This document shows, one piece after another, positions 16,743 to 25,512 of a DNA stretch of 64,000 bases; position 1 is the stretch's first letter, and the number at the start of each line of letters is the position of its first letter. The notes below the pieces were generated by a model. That model did no database searches. It worked only from the letters and a program-made list of their open reading frames with translations, and was not told where the DNA came from. Source of the stretch: Dyella sp. EPa41 (GTDB taxonomy: Bacteria; Pseudomonadota; Gammaproteobacteria; Xanthomonadales; Rhodanobacteraceae); assembly GCF_016586165.1 (NCBI RefSeq), contig NZ_BCPR01000007.1, positions 1-64,000 on the forward strand. Reading direction: 5' to 3'. Made by a program: the position numbers and the translations under genes.

Positions 16743-17573
16743 TCAACCGAAGCGTTGGCGCAGTTCGCCGTACACCGGATCGGTGTCCGGCCGCTTGCCG
16801 TGCCACAACTCGAAGGCGTCGGCGGCGGTTTCCACCAGCATGCCGAGGCCATCGAACGCATAGCGCGCGCCCGCCGTGCGCGCCCAGGCGAGGAAGTCGG
16901 TGGCGGCCTTGCCGTAGGAAAGGTCGTAGCAGAGGGCGCGATTGCCGACGATGGCAAAGGGCAGGTCGAGCGATCGGCCGAGCACGCCTGCCGACGTGGC
17001 GTTGACGATGAGGTCAAAGGCGCCGAGTTCGGCCAGGTCTTCCCAGTAGCGCGTGTGCGCGCGGGCCGGATCGCCGATGGCATCGGCCAGCGCGTCGGCC
17101 GTTTCCGGCGTGCGGTTGACGATGGTGAGCGTTTCGATACCGGCATCGAGCAAGGCCCACGCAACACCATGCGCCGCGCCACCCGCGCCGAGCAGCAACG
17201 CCGTGTGCCCACGCAGGTCGACCTGATGGCGCTCGGCGATATCGCGCACCATGCCGTCGCCGTCGGTGTTGTGCGCGGCGAGACGACCATCGGGAAGCAG
17301 GGTCAGCACATTGGCGCTGCCGGCGCGGCGGGCGGCTTCGCTGCTTTCATCCGCCAACGCGAAGGCAGCCGCCTTGTGCGGCAGGGTCACGTTGGCGCCG
17401 CGGCCGCCGGCGGCGAAGAACTGGCGAACGGCCGAAGCAAAGTCCGCAGGCGCGGCATCGATGGTGCGGTATTCCAGCTCCAGGCCGAACTGGCGCGCGA
17501 AGGCCTGGTGGATCTGCGGCGACAGCGAATGGCTGATGGGGTGGCCAAACACCGCGAACTGTCCTGCACTCAT
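16743..17573 (-). CDS. aroE: Shikimate dehydrogenase (NADP+)
   Basis: AroE reduces 3-dehydroshikimate to shikimate in the chorismate pathway. The 276-residue protein has the substrate motif GHPISHSLSP at residues 10-19, the catalytic-lysine motif NVTLPHK near residue 62, the dinucleotide-binding GAGGAAHGVAWAL, and NRT (NADP-selecting) after the second strand. Further conserved parts are INATSAG-like VNATSAGV and the terminal FELWHG. Length is normal. It is transcribed alone, converging on the secreted-protein gene (39 nt between stops). Confidence 0.96.
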   Translation of the reverse strand: MSAGQFAVFGHPISHSLSPQIHQAFARQFGLELEYRTIDAAPADFASAVRQFFAAGGRGANVTLPHKAAAFALADESSEAARRAGSANVLTLLPDGRLAAHNTDGDGMVRDIAERHQVDLRGHTALLLGAGGAAHGVAWALLDAGIETLTIVNRTPETADALADAIGDPARAHTRYWEDLAELGAFDLIVNATSAGVLGRSLDLPFAIVGNRALCYDLSYGKAATDFLAWARTAGARYAFDGLGMLVETAADAFELWHGKRPDTDPVYGELRQRFG

Positions 17574-17739
17574 GCGAACTCCTGATGGCTTCGACGCCCC
17601 GCCCGATGGCGGAGCCGGTCGCCCATTTTAGCGATACCGGCCTGTCTGGGTGCCTGCGGAGCGTGGCCGCGGTTGCCATCGCAGGTTTTGAGATGGGCAC
17701 CGGGCAGGCTTGGTCCATCGACACCACGGACCCAAGCCC

Positions 17740-17994
17740 ATGCGCCCGAATGCCTCCACGACCCGCCATGAACGCCTGCTCGGCGCGGCCCTGCTATGGC
17801 TGCTGGCCGGCGCCCTGTTGCTGGTCACCACCCTGGTGCCGGCCCACACCGAGGCGCTGGGCTGGACACCGGCATTCTGGCTGCTGGGCGCGCCCCTGGT
17901 GCTGTTGCTGACGCTCGATCCGGCCTTGCCGCTGCAACTGCGGCGCGCCCTGCGTCCGCGCCGCCGCCGCAACGCATCATTGATCTGGAACTGA
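17740..17994 (+). CDS. Small two-helix membrane protein
   Basis: An 84-residue protein with two predicted transmembrane helices (about residues 15-35 LLGAALLWLLAGALLLVTTLV and 45-62 FWLLGAPLVLLLTLDPALPL) and a basic C-terminus (RRALRPRRRRN). No family is recognised. Codon use resembles the neighbouring genes and the hydrophobic pattern is unlikely by chance, which supports a real gene. It lies divergently 166 nt from aroE. The start at 17740 is preferred to one ten codons upstream because the upstream residues are His/Pro-rich. Confidence 0.55.
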   Translation: MRPNASTTRHERLLGAALLWLLAGALLLVTTLVPAHTEALGWTPAFWLLGAPLVLLLTLDPALPLQLRRALRPRRRRNASLIWN

Positions 17995-18166
17995 ATTCAC
18001 TTGGCAGTGGATGCCGCGGCGCGGAATGCCGCGACGTGGGAACTCCTGCGATGGCTTGGGACAGCGGGCACCTTCGCGGGAACGGCGCAACGGAATGCGC
18101 CGCATGACGGCAGTCCATGGACGGGCTGCCGGAATAACCCCCGCGGGTATGCATCCACGGCTCTGC

Positions 18167-18270
18167 GTAGGAGCGCACCCAGTGCGCGACCGCGGCGTCG
18201 CGCCGTTGCCTCTTCATTCGGCCATCGCGTCATCGCCCTGCAGGCTTTTCGCGCAAGGGGTGCGCTCCTA
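18167..18270. repeat. Paired REP element (BIME)
   Basis: REP units at 18167-18190 and (slightly diverged, AAGGGG instead of ACTGGG) 18248-18270 face each other across 57 nt. The pair lies between the 3' end of the small membrane-protein gene and the 3' end of the RimK-like gene, that is, between convergent genes. The flanking 17995-18166 holds nothing recognisable. Confidence 0.8.
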
Positions 18271-18287
18271 AAGGGGAAGTCGCCTCG

Positions 18288-19772
18288 CTAGTCGACGATG
18301 CCCAGCCGCTTGCGCTCCATGCGCCGCAGGAACTCCTGCATGATGCGGCCGTACAGTTCCTCGCCCAGATACGCGTCTTCCACGCCGGCGTCGATCGACG
18401 GATTGTCGTTCACCTCGATCACCACCGGCTTGTCGCCGACCTGCTTGAGGTCCACGCCGTAGAGACCGTCGCCCACGGCCTGCGTGGCCTTGAGCGCGAG
18501 CTTCACCACCTCGGGCGGTGCTTGATTGACGGGAATGGTTTCGAAGCCGCCGGACTTGGCCGTGCCCTTCGCGCCGTGGTTGTAGATCTGCCAGTGGCCG
18601 CGCGACATGTAGTACTTGCAGGCGTACAACGCCTCGTTGTTGAGCACGCCGATGCGCCAGTCGAATTCGGTATAGACGAACTCCTGCGCCAGCAGCAGCG
18701 CGCTGTGCTGGAACAGTTCGGCCGTGGCCTTGCCAAGCGCCTGCTCGTTTTCCACCTTCACCACGCCGCGCGAGAACGAGCCGTCGGGAATCTTCAGCAC
18801 CAGCGGATAACCGAGGCGGGCAGCGACATCCTTCAGGCCCTTCGCATCGTCGCGATAGAGGATCTCGGTACGCGGCACCGCCAGCTTGCGCGAGACCATC
18901 AGGTCGTTGAGGAAGATCTTGTTGGTGCAACGGAGGATGGACGCGGGATCGTCGATCACCACCATGCCTTCGCGTTCGGCGCGATGCGCGAAGCGGTAGG
19001 TATGGTTGTCGCTGGCCGTGGTCTCGCGGATGAACAGCCCGTCGTACTCGGCCAGGCGCTGGTAGTCGTTCTTGTTGATGGGATCGACCTCGATGCCCAG
19101 CTCCTTGCCCGCGGCAATGAAGGACTTCAGCGCCTTCTTGTTCGACGGCGGCATCGCCTCGGCCGGGTCGACCAGCATGGCGATGTCGTAGCGGAACTGC
19201 TTGCGCGCCTTCGGCTTGCGCCACAGCTTCTTGCTGAAGCGATCGAGCTCTTCGGCAAACGCGTCTTCCTGCTGGTCCACCAGCGTGTGCAGGCCCACCG
19301 GCTTGATCGCGCTCACCTGCCACACGCGGTCGCGCTCGAACTCGATGCGCAGGAGCGGGCACGGGAACATTTCGAACACCTGGCGCGCAAGATCCTGCAG
19401 CGCCGGATACGCGGTCTGGCCGAAATAGACCAGGATGCCGAAGTCGGTGGTGTCGCGGCCGCCGGCCGGAAGAAAGTGCGTGAGCTTGGTGCTCAGGTCC
19501 TCGATGTCCAGGCCATACAGCGAGCGCCGCCGCAGGTCGTTCACCGTGCGCACGGTGGGCATCACGCGGTGGCCGCGCGCCTCCGCGAGCAGCGAGACGT
19601 AGTAGCCGGTGCCCAGGTATTTGTAGCTGCGGCACAGGTTGATGACGTGCGTGCGCTCCTCGTCCGCGCCCACCGGCTCGCGCAGGTAGTCCATGGCGGT
19701 GACGACGTCGACGGAGGGGTAGTAGGAACTCCAGTCGGAAGCTTTCTCGACGACGATGACGAGACGAGTCAT
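18288..19772 (-). CDS. RimK-family ATP-grasp ligase with N-terminal extension
   Basis: The 494-residue protein has a C-terminal ATP-grasp fold like RimK/GshB: ATP lysine in YPLVLKIPDGSFSRGV, LLAQEFVYTEFDWRIGVL, and the metal-binding VIEVNDNPSIDAGVED. An N-terminal region of about 180 residues (VIVVEKASDW, THVINLCRSYKYLGTGYYVSLLA) is characteristic of the long RimK-family proteins, not of ribosomal S6 ligase. ATP-grasp ligases join a carboxylate to an amine through an acyl-phosphate; the substrate of this family is not known. It is divergent from a GNAT acetyltransferase (193 nt apart), a pairing that suggests joint peptide or amino-acid modification. Confidence 0.85.
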   Translation of the reverse strand: MTRLVIVVEKASDWSSYYPSVDVVTAMDYLREPVGADEERTHVINLCRSYKYLGTGYYVSLLAEARGHRVMPTVRTVNDLRRRSLYGLDIEDLSTKLTHFLPAGGRDTTDFGILVYFGQTAYPALQDLARQVFEMFPCPLLRIEFERDRVWQVSAIKPVGLHTLVDQQEDAFAEELDRFSKKLWRKPKARKQFRYDIAMLVDPAEAMPPSNKKALKSFIAAGKELGIEVDPINKNDYQRLAEYDGLFIRETTASDNHTYRFAHRAEREGMVVIDDPASILRCTNKIFLNDLMVSRKLAVPRTEILYRDDAKGLKDVAARLGYPLVLKIPDGSFSRGVVKVENEQALGKATAELFQHSALLLAQEFVYTEFDWRIGVLNNEALYACKYYMSRGHWQIYNHGAKGTAKSGGFETIPVNQAPPEVVKLALKATQAVGDGLYGVDLKQVGDKPVVIEVNDNPSIDAGVEDAYLGEELYGRIMQEFLRRMERKRLGIVD

Positions 19773-19965
19773 GACACCTCAGGCGGTTGGAAGTGTCGTC
19801 GCGTGGGGAACGAGGCGGCACGGCGCAAGGGCCGCAGTGTGGCACAGGAATCGGCGGGGCTATGAAGCCGCCCTAAATGCGCCGAAGGTCACGATTGCCG
19901 CACGGCCCCCCGGGGACTAGAGTGCGCCGCTTGGTCCACTCTGCGCTCGACGGGATCCGCCCCTG

Positions 19966-20439
19966 ATGACCCCCATGCCCGCGACCGCCGCCGTACGCGT
20001 GCGCCGTGCCGAACTTTCCGATCTCGATGACCTGGTGGCGCTGGAAGAGACCAGCTTCGCCACCGACCGCCTGAGCCGCGAGCAATATCGCCGCCACCTC
20101 GACAGCGAAACCGCCCAGGTGCTGGTCGCCAGCGCCAACCGCCGCCGCTTCCTTGGCACCGCCGTGGTGTTTTTCCGCAAGGGCACGAAGGTCGCGCGGC
20201 TGTACTCCATTGCCACGCACGCGGAAGCGCGCGGCAAGGGCGTGGGCTCGGCCTTGCTGGAGGCGTCCGAGCAGTTGGCCAGGCGACGCGGCTGCCAGGT
20301 GCTGCGGTTGGAAGTGCGCACCGACAATGACGTGGCGATCCGCCTGTACGAGCGACTGGGTTATGTCCGCATCGGGCGTTATGCGCGGTATTACGGCGAT
20401 GGAGCGGATGCGTGGCGGTATGAGAAGAAGGTGGGGTGA
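19966..20439 (+). CDS. GNAT family N-acetyltransferase
   Basis: A 157-residue acetyl-CoA-dependent acetyltransferase with the four GNAT motifs. The acetyl-CoA loop is ARGKGVGSALLEASEQLA (Q/RxxGxG/A type), and the end has the RimI-like LEVRTDNDVAIRLYERLGY and the terminal RIGRYARYYGDGADAW. It resembles RimI, which acetylates the N-terminus of ribosomal protein S18, but context does not show the substrate. It lies divergent from the RimK-like ligase. The first ATG (19966) is used; a second lies three codons downstream. Confidence 0.85.
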   Translation: MTPMPATAAVRVRRAELSDLDDLVALEETSFATDRLSREQYRRHLDSETAQVLVASANRRRFLGTAVVFFRKGTKVARLYSIATHAEARGKGVGSALLEASEQLARRRGCQVLRLEVRTDNDVAIRLYERLGYVRIGRYARYYGDGADAWRYEKKVG

Positions 20440-20486
20440 GGCAACGCGAGTCCGCCCGGCATGACCAGCAGGACCGAGGCAAGACC
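20440..20486. other. Short intergenic segment before composite repeat
   Basis: Nothing recognisable; it links the acetyltransferase stop codon to the composite repeat that fills most of 20487-20925. From 20926 to 21024 the sequence contains a short tandem duplication of a unit reading GGCATGGCCTGAACCAAGTG, then nothing notable. Confidence 0.4.
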
Positions 20487-20925
20487 GCCCCCCACCCCAG
20501 CCCTCTCCTCGCTCCTCAAAGCCGCGGCCATCCATGGCCGCTCCCCGCGTGCCCCGAAGGGGAGAGGGAGAAGTGATGGACCGAGGCAAAAAACGAACTT
20601 GCTTTAAGTCCTCTTCGCCTCGGCGCGTTGCGGTGTAGCCGCTCCGTTCGAGGTAGCAACGAGCCCATTCCGGCTGGCCTCAGTCGTCCGACGCTCCTAT
20701 CCAGCATGTCGCTAAGAGCCTTGGCTCTGAAGGCCATTTTCTTTGGGTTACTTTTCTTTTGGGCCAGCAAAAGAAAGTGACTCGGCGGCCGGCAGGACGT
20801 CGAAACGCCCGCCGCGTAGGCGGCATGCTCGCGGAAGCGGAGCTACCAAAGGCAACCTGTCATCACAAGAGCAATAAACGTGCAGACAGGCGCGAAAGGC
20901 TGTCGCGCACAGGGTGCGCTCCCAC
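20487..20925 (+). repeat. Composite intergenic repeat, copy A
   Basis: About 440 nt closely matching 37573-38034 over nearly the whole length. Shared blocks in order: CCAGCCCTCTCCTCGCTCCT; a GGCCATCCATGGCC palindrome; GGGGAGAGGGAGAA; GCGTTGCGGTGTAGCCGCTC; GAGGTAGCAACGAGCCC; the A/T hairpin at 20747-20781; CGGCGGCCGGCAGGACGTCG; and a terminal REP half-site (20902-20925). The hairpin arms (GTTACTTTTCTTTT and AAAAGAAAGTGAC) flank GGGCCAGC. Open frames across it are short and repeat-derived, so I regard it as non-coding. Confidence 0.8.
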
Positions 20926-21024
20926 AAGTGAGGCGGCATGGCCTGAACCAAGTGAAGCGGCTTGGCCTGAACCAAACACGGGGCGGCAACAAGACCGCCA
21001 GGACGGACCGTCACAACGAAAACA

Positions 21025-21708
21025 TCAGAACGGCTGCGCGATGCGCTGCTCCGTCGCCTCGTCCGGCCGCGCCACCAGCGCCCCCGTGCGCATCAGGCTC
21101 ACCGTGTAATGCCCCTGGTCGACCAAGGGCAAGTACGCGCCACTGCCGAACAACACGTCGACGTTGGGTACCCAGCGGGGATACTGCTTGTGCAGGTTGA
21201 GCAGATCGAACGCGCCCGCTTCGCGGAAATCCGTCACCGTGCGCGGCCCGTGGGCCTCTTCATTGGGATCGTCATAGCGGCCCGAAACGCGGTCCAGGCG
21301 ATACAGCGGCGGCACGCCCGACAGCATGGCGGGCAACTTCCACTTCAGCACCACGGCCTCCACCCGCCACGCATCGCCCGCCACCGGCACCTGGCGAATG
21401 CTGCCGTCGGGCCAGTGCAGGATGAGCTCCCAGCGCTGCGGCGAGAGGATGCGGGCATCGATCTCCACCACCGGCGTTTCGTCCGCCAGCAGGCGGTAGC
21501 CACGCAGGGTGAGGCCCAGGCCCGTCAGTACCAGGGTAAGCGCGATGCCGACCAGCACCAGCGCGGTGCGCCCGGCTGCCGCCCAGCGGCGCCGGTGGTT
21601 CAGGCGGTGGCGCAGGATCACGAGCTGAACCAGGGTAAAGAGCAACGCGATCGCTGCGAGGATCAGCAGGATCGTCGTGGGCAGACGCAGCAGCGCGGTC
21701 CAATCCAT
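21025..21708 (-). CDS. Membrane protein of unknown function
   Basis: The 227-residue protein has two N-terminal transmembrane helices (about 8-30, PTTILLILAAIALLFTLVQL, and about 47-68, ALVLVGIALTLVLTGLGL). A periplasmic or extracytoplasmic beta-rich domain of about 150 residues follows, with VVEIDARILSPQRWELILHW, LKWKLPAMLSGVPPLYRLDR and SGAYLPLVDQGHYTVSLMRTG. The domain is coherent and the codon usage typical, so the gene is real, but I cannot name a family confidently. It is divergent from the lptM-dapF cluster. Confidence 0.72.
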   Translation of the reverse strand: MDWTALLRLPTTILLILAAIALLFTLVQLVILRHRLNHRRRWAAAGRTALVLVGIALTLVLTGLGLTLRGYRLLADETPVVEIDARILSPQRWELILHWPDGSIRQVPVAGDAWRVEAVVLKWKLPAMLSGVPPLYRLDRVSGRYDDPNEEAHGPRTVTDFREAGAFDLLNLHKQYPRWVPNVDVLFGSGAYLPLVDQGHYTVSLMRTGALVARPDEATEQRIAQPF

Positions 21709-21868
21709 CGTCGTAAGTTCGGACTTCCGTACCGCACGAGGCGGCGACGGGGGTCATGATAACGGCAGCACGGGGTGGAACGTGGCGTGAATGCGCTTTG
21801 GAGATGATTGGCTCGCCACTGTTTTGAGGCTTCCCTATACTCCGTCCGTTCCCTACGGAAACCCCGCG

Positions 21869-22231
21869 ATGCGCCGACTTCACCTGCTGCTGCCGTTGTG
21901 CTCCGTGCTGGCCCTGCTGGCCGGTTGCGGCAACAAGGGACCGCTGTACATGCCCAAGCCCACGCCTGCGCCCGCCGCCGCGCCGGTCACTCCCGCGGCC
22001 AAGCCGGTCGCGGCGGCACCGGGCGCGGTCCACGGGTTCGTCAGCGACATGCCGGCCTTCGACACCTTCATCGCCACGCATCCGACGCCCGACCAGTTCC
22101 ACGCGATGTATCCCGATGTCTTGCTGGTGTTGCCGGGTACGGTGGCGACGCGCGAATTCCGCACCAACAACAGCCGCTATTTCGCCGAGCTGGACAAGGA
22201 CGGCCGCATCACCGGCGGCAAGTTCATGTGA
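21869..22231 (+). CDS. lptM: LptM-like lipoprotein with C-terminal HPTPDQF domain
   Basis: The 120-residue lipoprotein has lipobox LAGC (Cys20), followed by GNKGPLYMP, the CGxKGPLY signature of LptM/YifL, which assists oxidative maturation of the LPS translocon LptDE. After an Ala/Pro linker it carries a 65-residue domain (GFVSDMPAFDTF, THPTPDQF, NNSRYF, ELDKDGRITGG) about 70% identical to the domain of the lipoprotein at 12084-12374. LptM normally stops after about 60-70 residues, so this looks like a fusion. It starts the conserved lptM-dapF-DUF484-xerC order and overlaps dapF by 1 nt (TGATG). Confidence 0.8.
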   Translation: MRRLHLLLPLCSVLALLAGCGNKGPLYMPKPTPAPAAAPVTPAAKPVAAAPGAVHGFVSDMPAFDTFIATHPTPDQFHAMYPDVLLVLPGTVATREFRTNNSRYFAELDKDGRITGGKFM

Positions 22232-23079
22232 TGAAGCTGCCGTTCTCCAAGATGCATGGCATCGGCAACGACTTCGTCATGGTCGATTGCCGCCGGCAAC
22301 CGTTTGCGTTGAGCGACGCGCAGATCCGCGACATCGCCGATCGCCACACCGGCGTGGGTTTTGACCAGCTGATCAGCATCGAGCCGCCGCGCGACCCTTC
22401 CTGCGCGTTCTACTACGGCATCTGGAACGCCGACGGCTCGCCCTCGGGCCAGTGCGGCAACGGCGTGCGCTGCGTGGCGGCCTGGCTGCATCGCGCGGGT
22501 GAGCTGGCGATCGGCGACACGGTGCGCGTGGAAAGTCCCTCGGGCCCGGTGACGGTGCGTCTCAACGGCGCCAACGAAGTCACGGTGGACATGGGCGTGC
22601 CCTCGTTCGATCCGGCGACCATTCCCTTTACGGCGAACGCCGAAGCGGACCGCTACGGCATCGACGTCGGGGACGAAGTGCTGGAGATCGGCGCGCTTTC
22701 GATGGGCAACCCGCACGCGGTGGTGGTCGTGCCCGACCTGCATGCGCCATCGCTGTTCCGCCTCGGCCCGCTGCTCACCACGCACGAGCGCTTTCCCGAG
22801 GGCGCCAACACGGGCTTCGTCCAGGTCATGGGGCGCCACCTGCTGCGCCTGCGCGTGCACGAGCGCGGCAGCGGCTGGACCATGGCCTGCGGCACCGGTG
22901 CCTGCGCCGCCATGGCAGTGATGCGCCTGCGTGGCGAGGTGGATGGGCGCGTGCGCGTCGAACTGCCCGGCGGCACGCTGACCATCGAATGGGCCGGGCC
23001 GGGCCATACGCTGTGGATGACCGGTCCCGCCACCTTCGTGTTCGAGGGCGAATGGCTGGGCAGCTCTCCCGCACATTGA
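22231..23079 (+). CDS. dapF: Diaminopimelate epimerase
   Basis: DapF interconverts LL- and meso-diaminopimelate for lysine and peptidoglycan synthesis without a cofactor. The 282-residue protein contains both catalytic-cysteine motifs: SGQCGNGVRC (first Cys about residue 75) and ACGTGACAAM (second Cys about residue 220). It starts with FSKMHGIGNDFVMVD as in the family. The ATG overlaps the lptM stop codon, supporting translational coupling, and an in-frame open stretch upstream of it belongs to the lptM reading region in another frame. Confidence 0.97.
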   Translation: MKLPFSKMHGIGNDFVMVDCRRQPFALSDAQIRDIADRHTGVGFDQLISIEPPRDPSCAFYYGIWNADGSPSGQCGNGVRCVAAWLHRAGELAIGDTVRVESPSGPVTVRLNGANEVTVDMGVPSFDPATIPFTANAEADRYGIDVGDEVLEIGALSMGNPHAVVVVPDLHAPSLFRLGPLLTTHERFPEGANTGFVQVMGRHLLRLRVHERGSGWTMACGTGACAAMAVMRLRGEVDGRVRVELPGGTLTIEWAGPGHTLWMTGPATFVFEGEWLGSSPAH

Positions 23080-23143
23080 AAGCGGACACCCGGACATCGC
23101 ACACTCGGGGCCGCGACGTATCGATCCGCTCGAGGTAATTCCG

Positions 23144-23827
23144 ATGTCCGACACCGCACTCGCCGAAACCATGAGCGCCAGCGACGTGGCGGCCTACCTG
23201 CGCCGGCACCCGGAGTTCCTCACCGACTTTCCCGACCTGGCCGGCCAGCTCACGCTGCCGCGCGAACAGGGTTCGGTGGCCTCGCTGGCCGCCTACCAGC
23301 TGCAGAGCCTGCGCGAGAAGAACGCCGAGCTGGAGCGCCAGCTCGCCAGTCTCATCAGCATCGCTGCCGACAACGAGCGCCTGATGCAGCGCATCCATGA
23401 CCTCAATGTGGCCGTGCTGCGCGCCAGCACGCCGGCGGTCGCGGCGCGCAGCGTGGTGACGCGCCTGGGCGAGGATTTCCAGACCGACCACGTGCGCCTC
23501 GTGCTGTTCGGCAACTTCGGGCTGCCGCCGGCGGACTGGCTGGTCCATGTGCCGGGCGGGCGCGCCTCGATGCCGGAATTCGCCGATTTCCTCGCCAATC
23601 ACGAGCCGGTCGCCGGCCGGCTCTCGGCCGAGCGCCTGTATCGCCTGTTCGGCGACCACGCACCCGAGATCCGCTCCAGCGCGATCATGCCGCTGGGCGA
23701 ATTCGGCATCCTCGCCATCGGCAGCGGCGACGCGGACCACTTCCAGCCGGGCATGGGCACGCTGTTCCTCAAGATGATCGCGGCCACCGTCACGGCGGCA
23801 CTGCGGCGCTCGCAGGAAGGCGTGTAA
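23144..23827 (+). CDS. DUF484 family protein
   Basis: The 227-residue protein matches the DUF484/YigA family, which lies between dapF and xerC in many Gammaproteobacteria. It has the N-terminal helix VAAYLRRHPEFLTDFPDL, a predicted coiled coil (LREKNAELERQLASLISIA), and a GAF-like domain with VRLVLFG and a terminal FGILAIGSGDADHFQPGMGTLFL. The function is not established; a link to recombination or cell envelope is only from gene neighbourhood. It lies 64 nt after dapF and 7 nt before xerC. Confidence 0.9.
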   Translation: MSDTALAETMSASDVAAYLRRHPEFLTDFPDLAGQLTLPREQGSVASLAAYQLQSLREKNAELERQLASLISIAADNERLMQRIHDLNVAVLRASTPAVAARSVVTRLGEDFQTDHVRLVLFGNFGLPPADWLVHVPGGRASMPEFADFLANHEPVAGRLSAERLYRLFGDHAPEIRSSAIMPLGEFGILAIGSGDADHFQPGMGTLFLKMIAATVTAALRRSQEGV

Positions 23828-23834
23828 GCCGCGG

Positions 23835-24719
23835 ATGAAGCCGCAGGAACAGGTCGACGCCTGGCTCGCCCGACTGGCGAACGAACGCAAGGCGTCGACG
23901 CACACGGTGGAAGGCTACCGGCGCGACCTGTCCAAGCTGCTGCGCTGGATGGACGCGCAGGGCGTGGACAGCTTCGATCGCCTGGAGCCGAACCGCATGC
24001 GCGGTTTCGTCGCCGGCGAGCATCGCGGCGGCCTCTCGCCCAAGAGCCTGCAGCGCCTGCTGTCTTCGTGTCGCAGCCTGTTCCGTCACCTGAGCCGCGA
24101 GGGCTCGCTGGGCCATGACCCGCTGGCCGGCGTGCGCGGACCCAAGGTGCACCGCAAGCTGCCCGAAGTGCTGGATGTGGACGAGGCCGCCACCCTGGTG
24201 GAAGCGCAGGGCGAGGGCGCGCTGAACCTGCGCGACCGGGCGATGATGGAACTGTTCTATTCCTCGGGCCTGCGCCTTTCCGAACTGACCGGGCTACGCT
24301 GGATCGACCTGGACCTGCAGGCCGGCGAGGTACGCGTGCTCGGCAAGGGCGGCAAGACGCGCATCGTGCCGGTGGGGCGCCACGCCGTGACTGCCTTGCG
24401 CGCCCTGGGCGACGCCGAAGGCGTGGCGCCCGAGCAGCCGGTGTTCAAGGGACGCGGCGGCGCGCCGATCAACCCGCGCACCGTGCAGCTGCGCCTGAAA
24501 CAGATCGCGCTGGTGCAGGGCATGCCCAAGCGCGTGCACCCGCACCTGCTGCGCCACACCTTCGCCAGCCACATGCTGGAGTCCTCCGGCGACCTGCGCG
24601 CGGTGCAGGAGTTGCTCGGCCACGCCGACATCGCCACCACGCAGATCTATACGCACCTGGATTTCCAGCATCTGGCCAAGGTGTACGACGCCGCGCATCC
24701 GAGGGCCAAGCGGAAATAG
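23835..24719 (+). CDS. xerC: Tyrosine recombinase XerC
   Basis: XerC acts with XerD at dif to resolve chromosome dimers, a process coupled to FtsK (32596-35136). The 294-residue protein has the SAM-like N-terminal domain (EQVDAWLARLANERKASTHT) and the catalytic residues Arg in SSGLRLSELTGL, Lys in VLGKGGKTRIVPV, the His-x-x-Arg motif in HLLRHTFASH, a second His in LGHADIATTQIYTH and the nucleophilic Tyr in the same segment. It is the last gene of the lptM-dapF-DUF484-xerC cluster and is followed by a REP pair. Confidence 0.95.
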   Translation: MKPQEQVDAWLARLANERKASTHTVEGYRRDLSKLLRWMDAQGVDSFDRLEPNRMRGFVAGEHRGGLSPKSLQRLLSSCRSLFRHLSREGSLGHDPLAGVRGPKVHRKLPEVLDVDEAATLVEAQGEGALNLRDRAMMELFYSSGLRLSELTGLRWIDLDLQAGEVRVLGKGGKTRIVPVGRHAVTALRALGDAEGVAPEQPVFKGRGGAPINPRTVQLRLKQIALVQGMPKRVHPHLLRHTFASHMLESSGDLRAVQELLGHADIATTQIYTHLDFQHLAKVYDAAHPRAKRK

Positions 24720-24742
24720 GCTTGCGCCACAACGCGCTTTTT

Positions 24743-24873
24743 GTGGGAGCGCACCCTGTGCGCGACAGCCTACGGAGCGCAAACGCTGCCAAGCCCGACC
24801 GCCGCCAGCTTTAGCGACCACCGTGAACCGCGGCAGGTTGCCACGCTGCCGTCGCGCACAGGGTGCGCTCCCA
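24743..24873. repeat. Paired REP element (BIME), CCTGTG variant
   Basis: Inverted REP units at 24743-24766 (GTGGGAGCGCACCCTGTGCG) and 24851-24873 are separated by 84 nt. Both units carry the CCTGTG/CACAGG variant of the core, so the change is matched in the two arms. The element sits between the 3' end of xerC and hslV. Confidence 0.82.
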
Positions 24874-24952
24874 GGGCGCGGTCGGTTGGCGCGGCTTGGA
24901 TTTGCCCGCTGGAAGCCCCACTTCTCGCGAATTCGTATTCTCCGGAGCTCCC

Positions 24953-25486
24953 ATGGAATCCTTTCACGCCACCACCATCGTCTCGGTGCGCCGCAACGGC
25001 CGCATCGTGATCGGCGGCGACGGCCAGGTCACCCTCGGCAACACGGTGATGAAGGCCAATGCGCGCAAGATCCGCCGCCTGGGCAAGGGCGACGTGCTGG
25101 CGGGCTTCGCCGGCGCCACGGCGGACGCCTTCACCCTGTTCGAGCTGTTCGAGCAGAAGCTGGACAAGCACGGCGGCAATCTCACCCGCTCGGCGGTGGA
25201 GCTGGCCAAGGAATGGCGTACCGACCGTCGCCTCGGCCGCCTTGAAGCCATGCTGGCCGTGGCCGACAAGGACGCCTCGCTGCTGATTTCCGGCAACGGC
25301 GACGTGCTGGAGCCCGAGCATGGCCTGATCGCCATCGGTTCGGGCGGTCCGTACGCGCAGTCCGCCGCGCTGGCGCTGATGGAGAACACCGACCTGGATG
25401 CACGCGCCATTGTCGAGCGCGCGCTCAAGATCGCCGGTGACATCTGCATCTACACCAACCACAACACGACCATCGAAGAGCTGTAG
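24953..25486 (+). CDS. hslV: ATP-dependent protease subunit HslV
   Basis: HslV (ClpQ) is the threonine-protease core of the HslUV complex. The 177-residue sequence reads [20 protein letters not shown], so the catalytic Thr would be exposed after removal of a six-residue propeptide (MESFHA), as in several Xanthomonadales; E. coli HslV removes only Met. Other family marks are [35 protein letters not shown] and [15 protein letters not shown]. It is followed by hslU 130 nt downstream. Confidence 0.96.
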   Translation: MESFHATTIVSVRRNGRIVIGGDGQVTLGNTVMKANARKIRRLGKGDVLAGFAGATADAFTLFELFEQKLDKHGGNLTRSAVELAKEWRTDRRLGRLEAMLAVADKDASLLISGNGDVLEPEHGLIAIGSGGPYAQSAALALMENTDLDARAIVERALKIAGDICIYTNHNTTIEEL

Positions 25487-25512
25487 GCGCCAGGCGCGAC
25501 GGCTGCTCCGTC

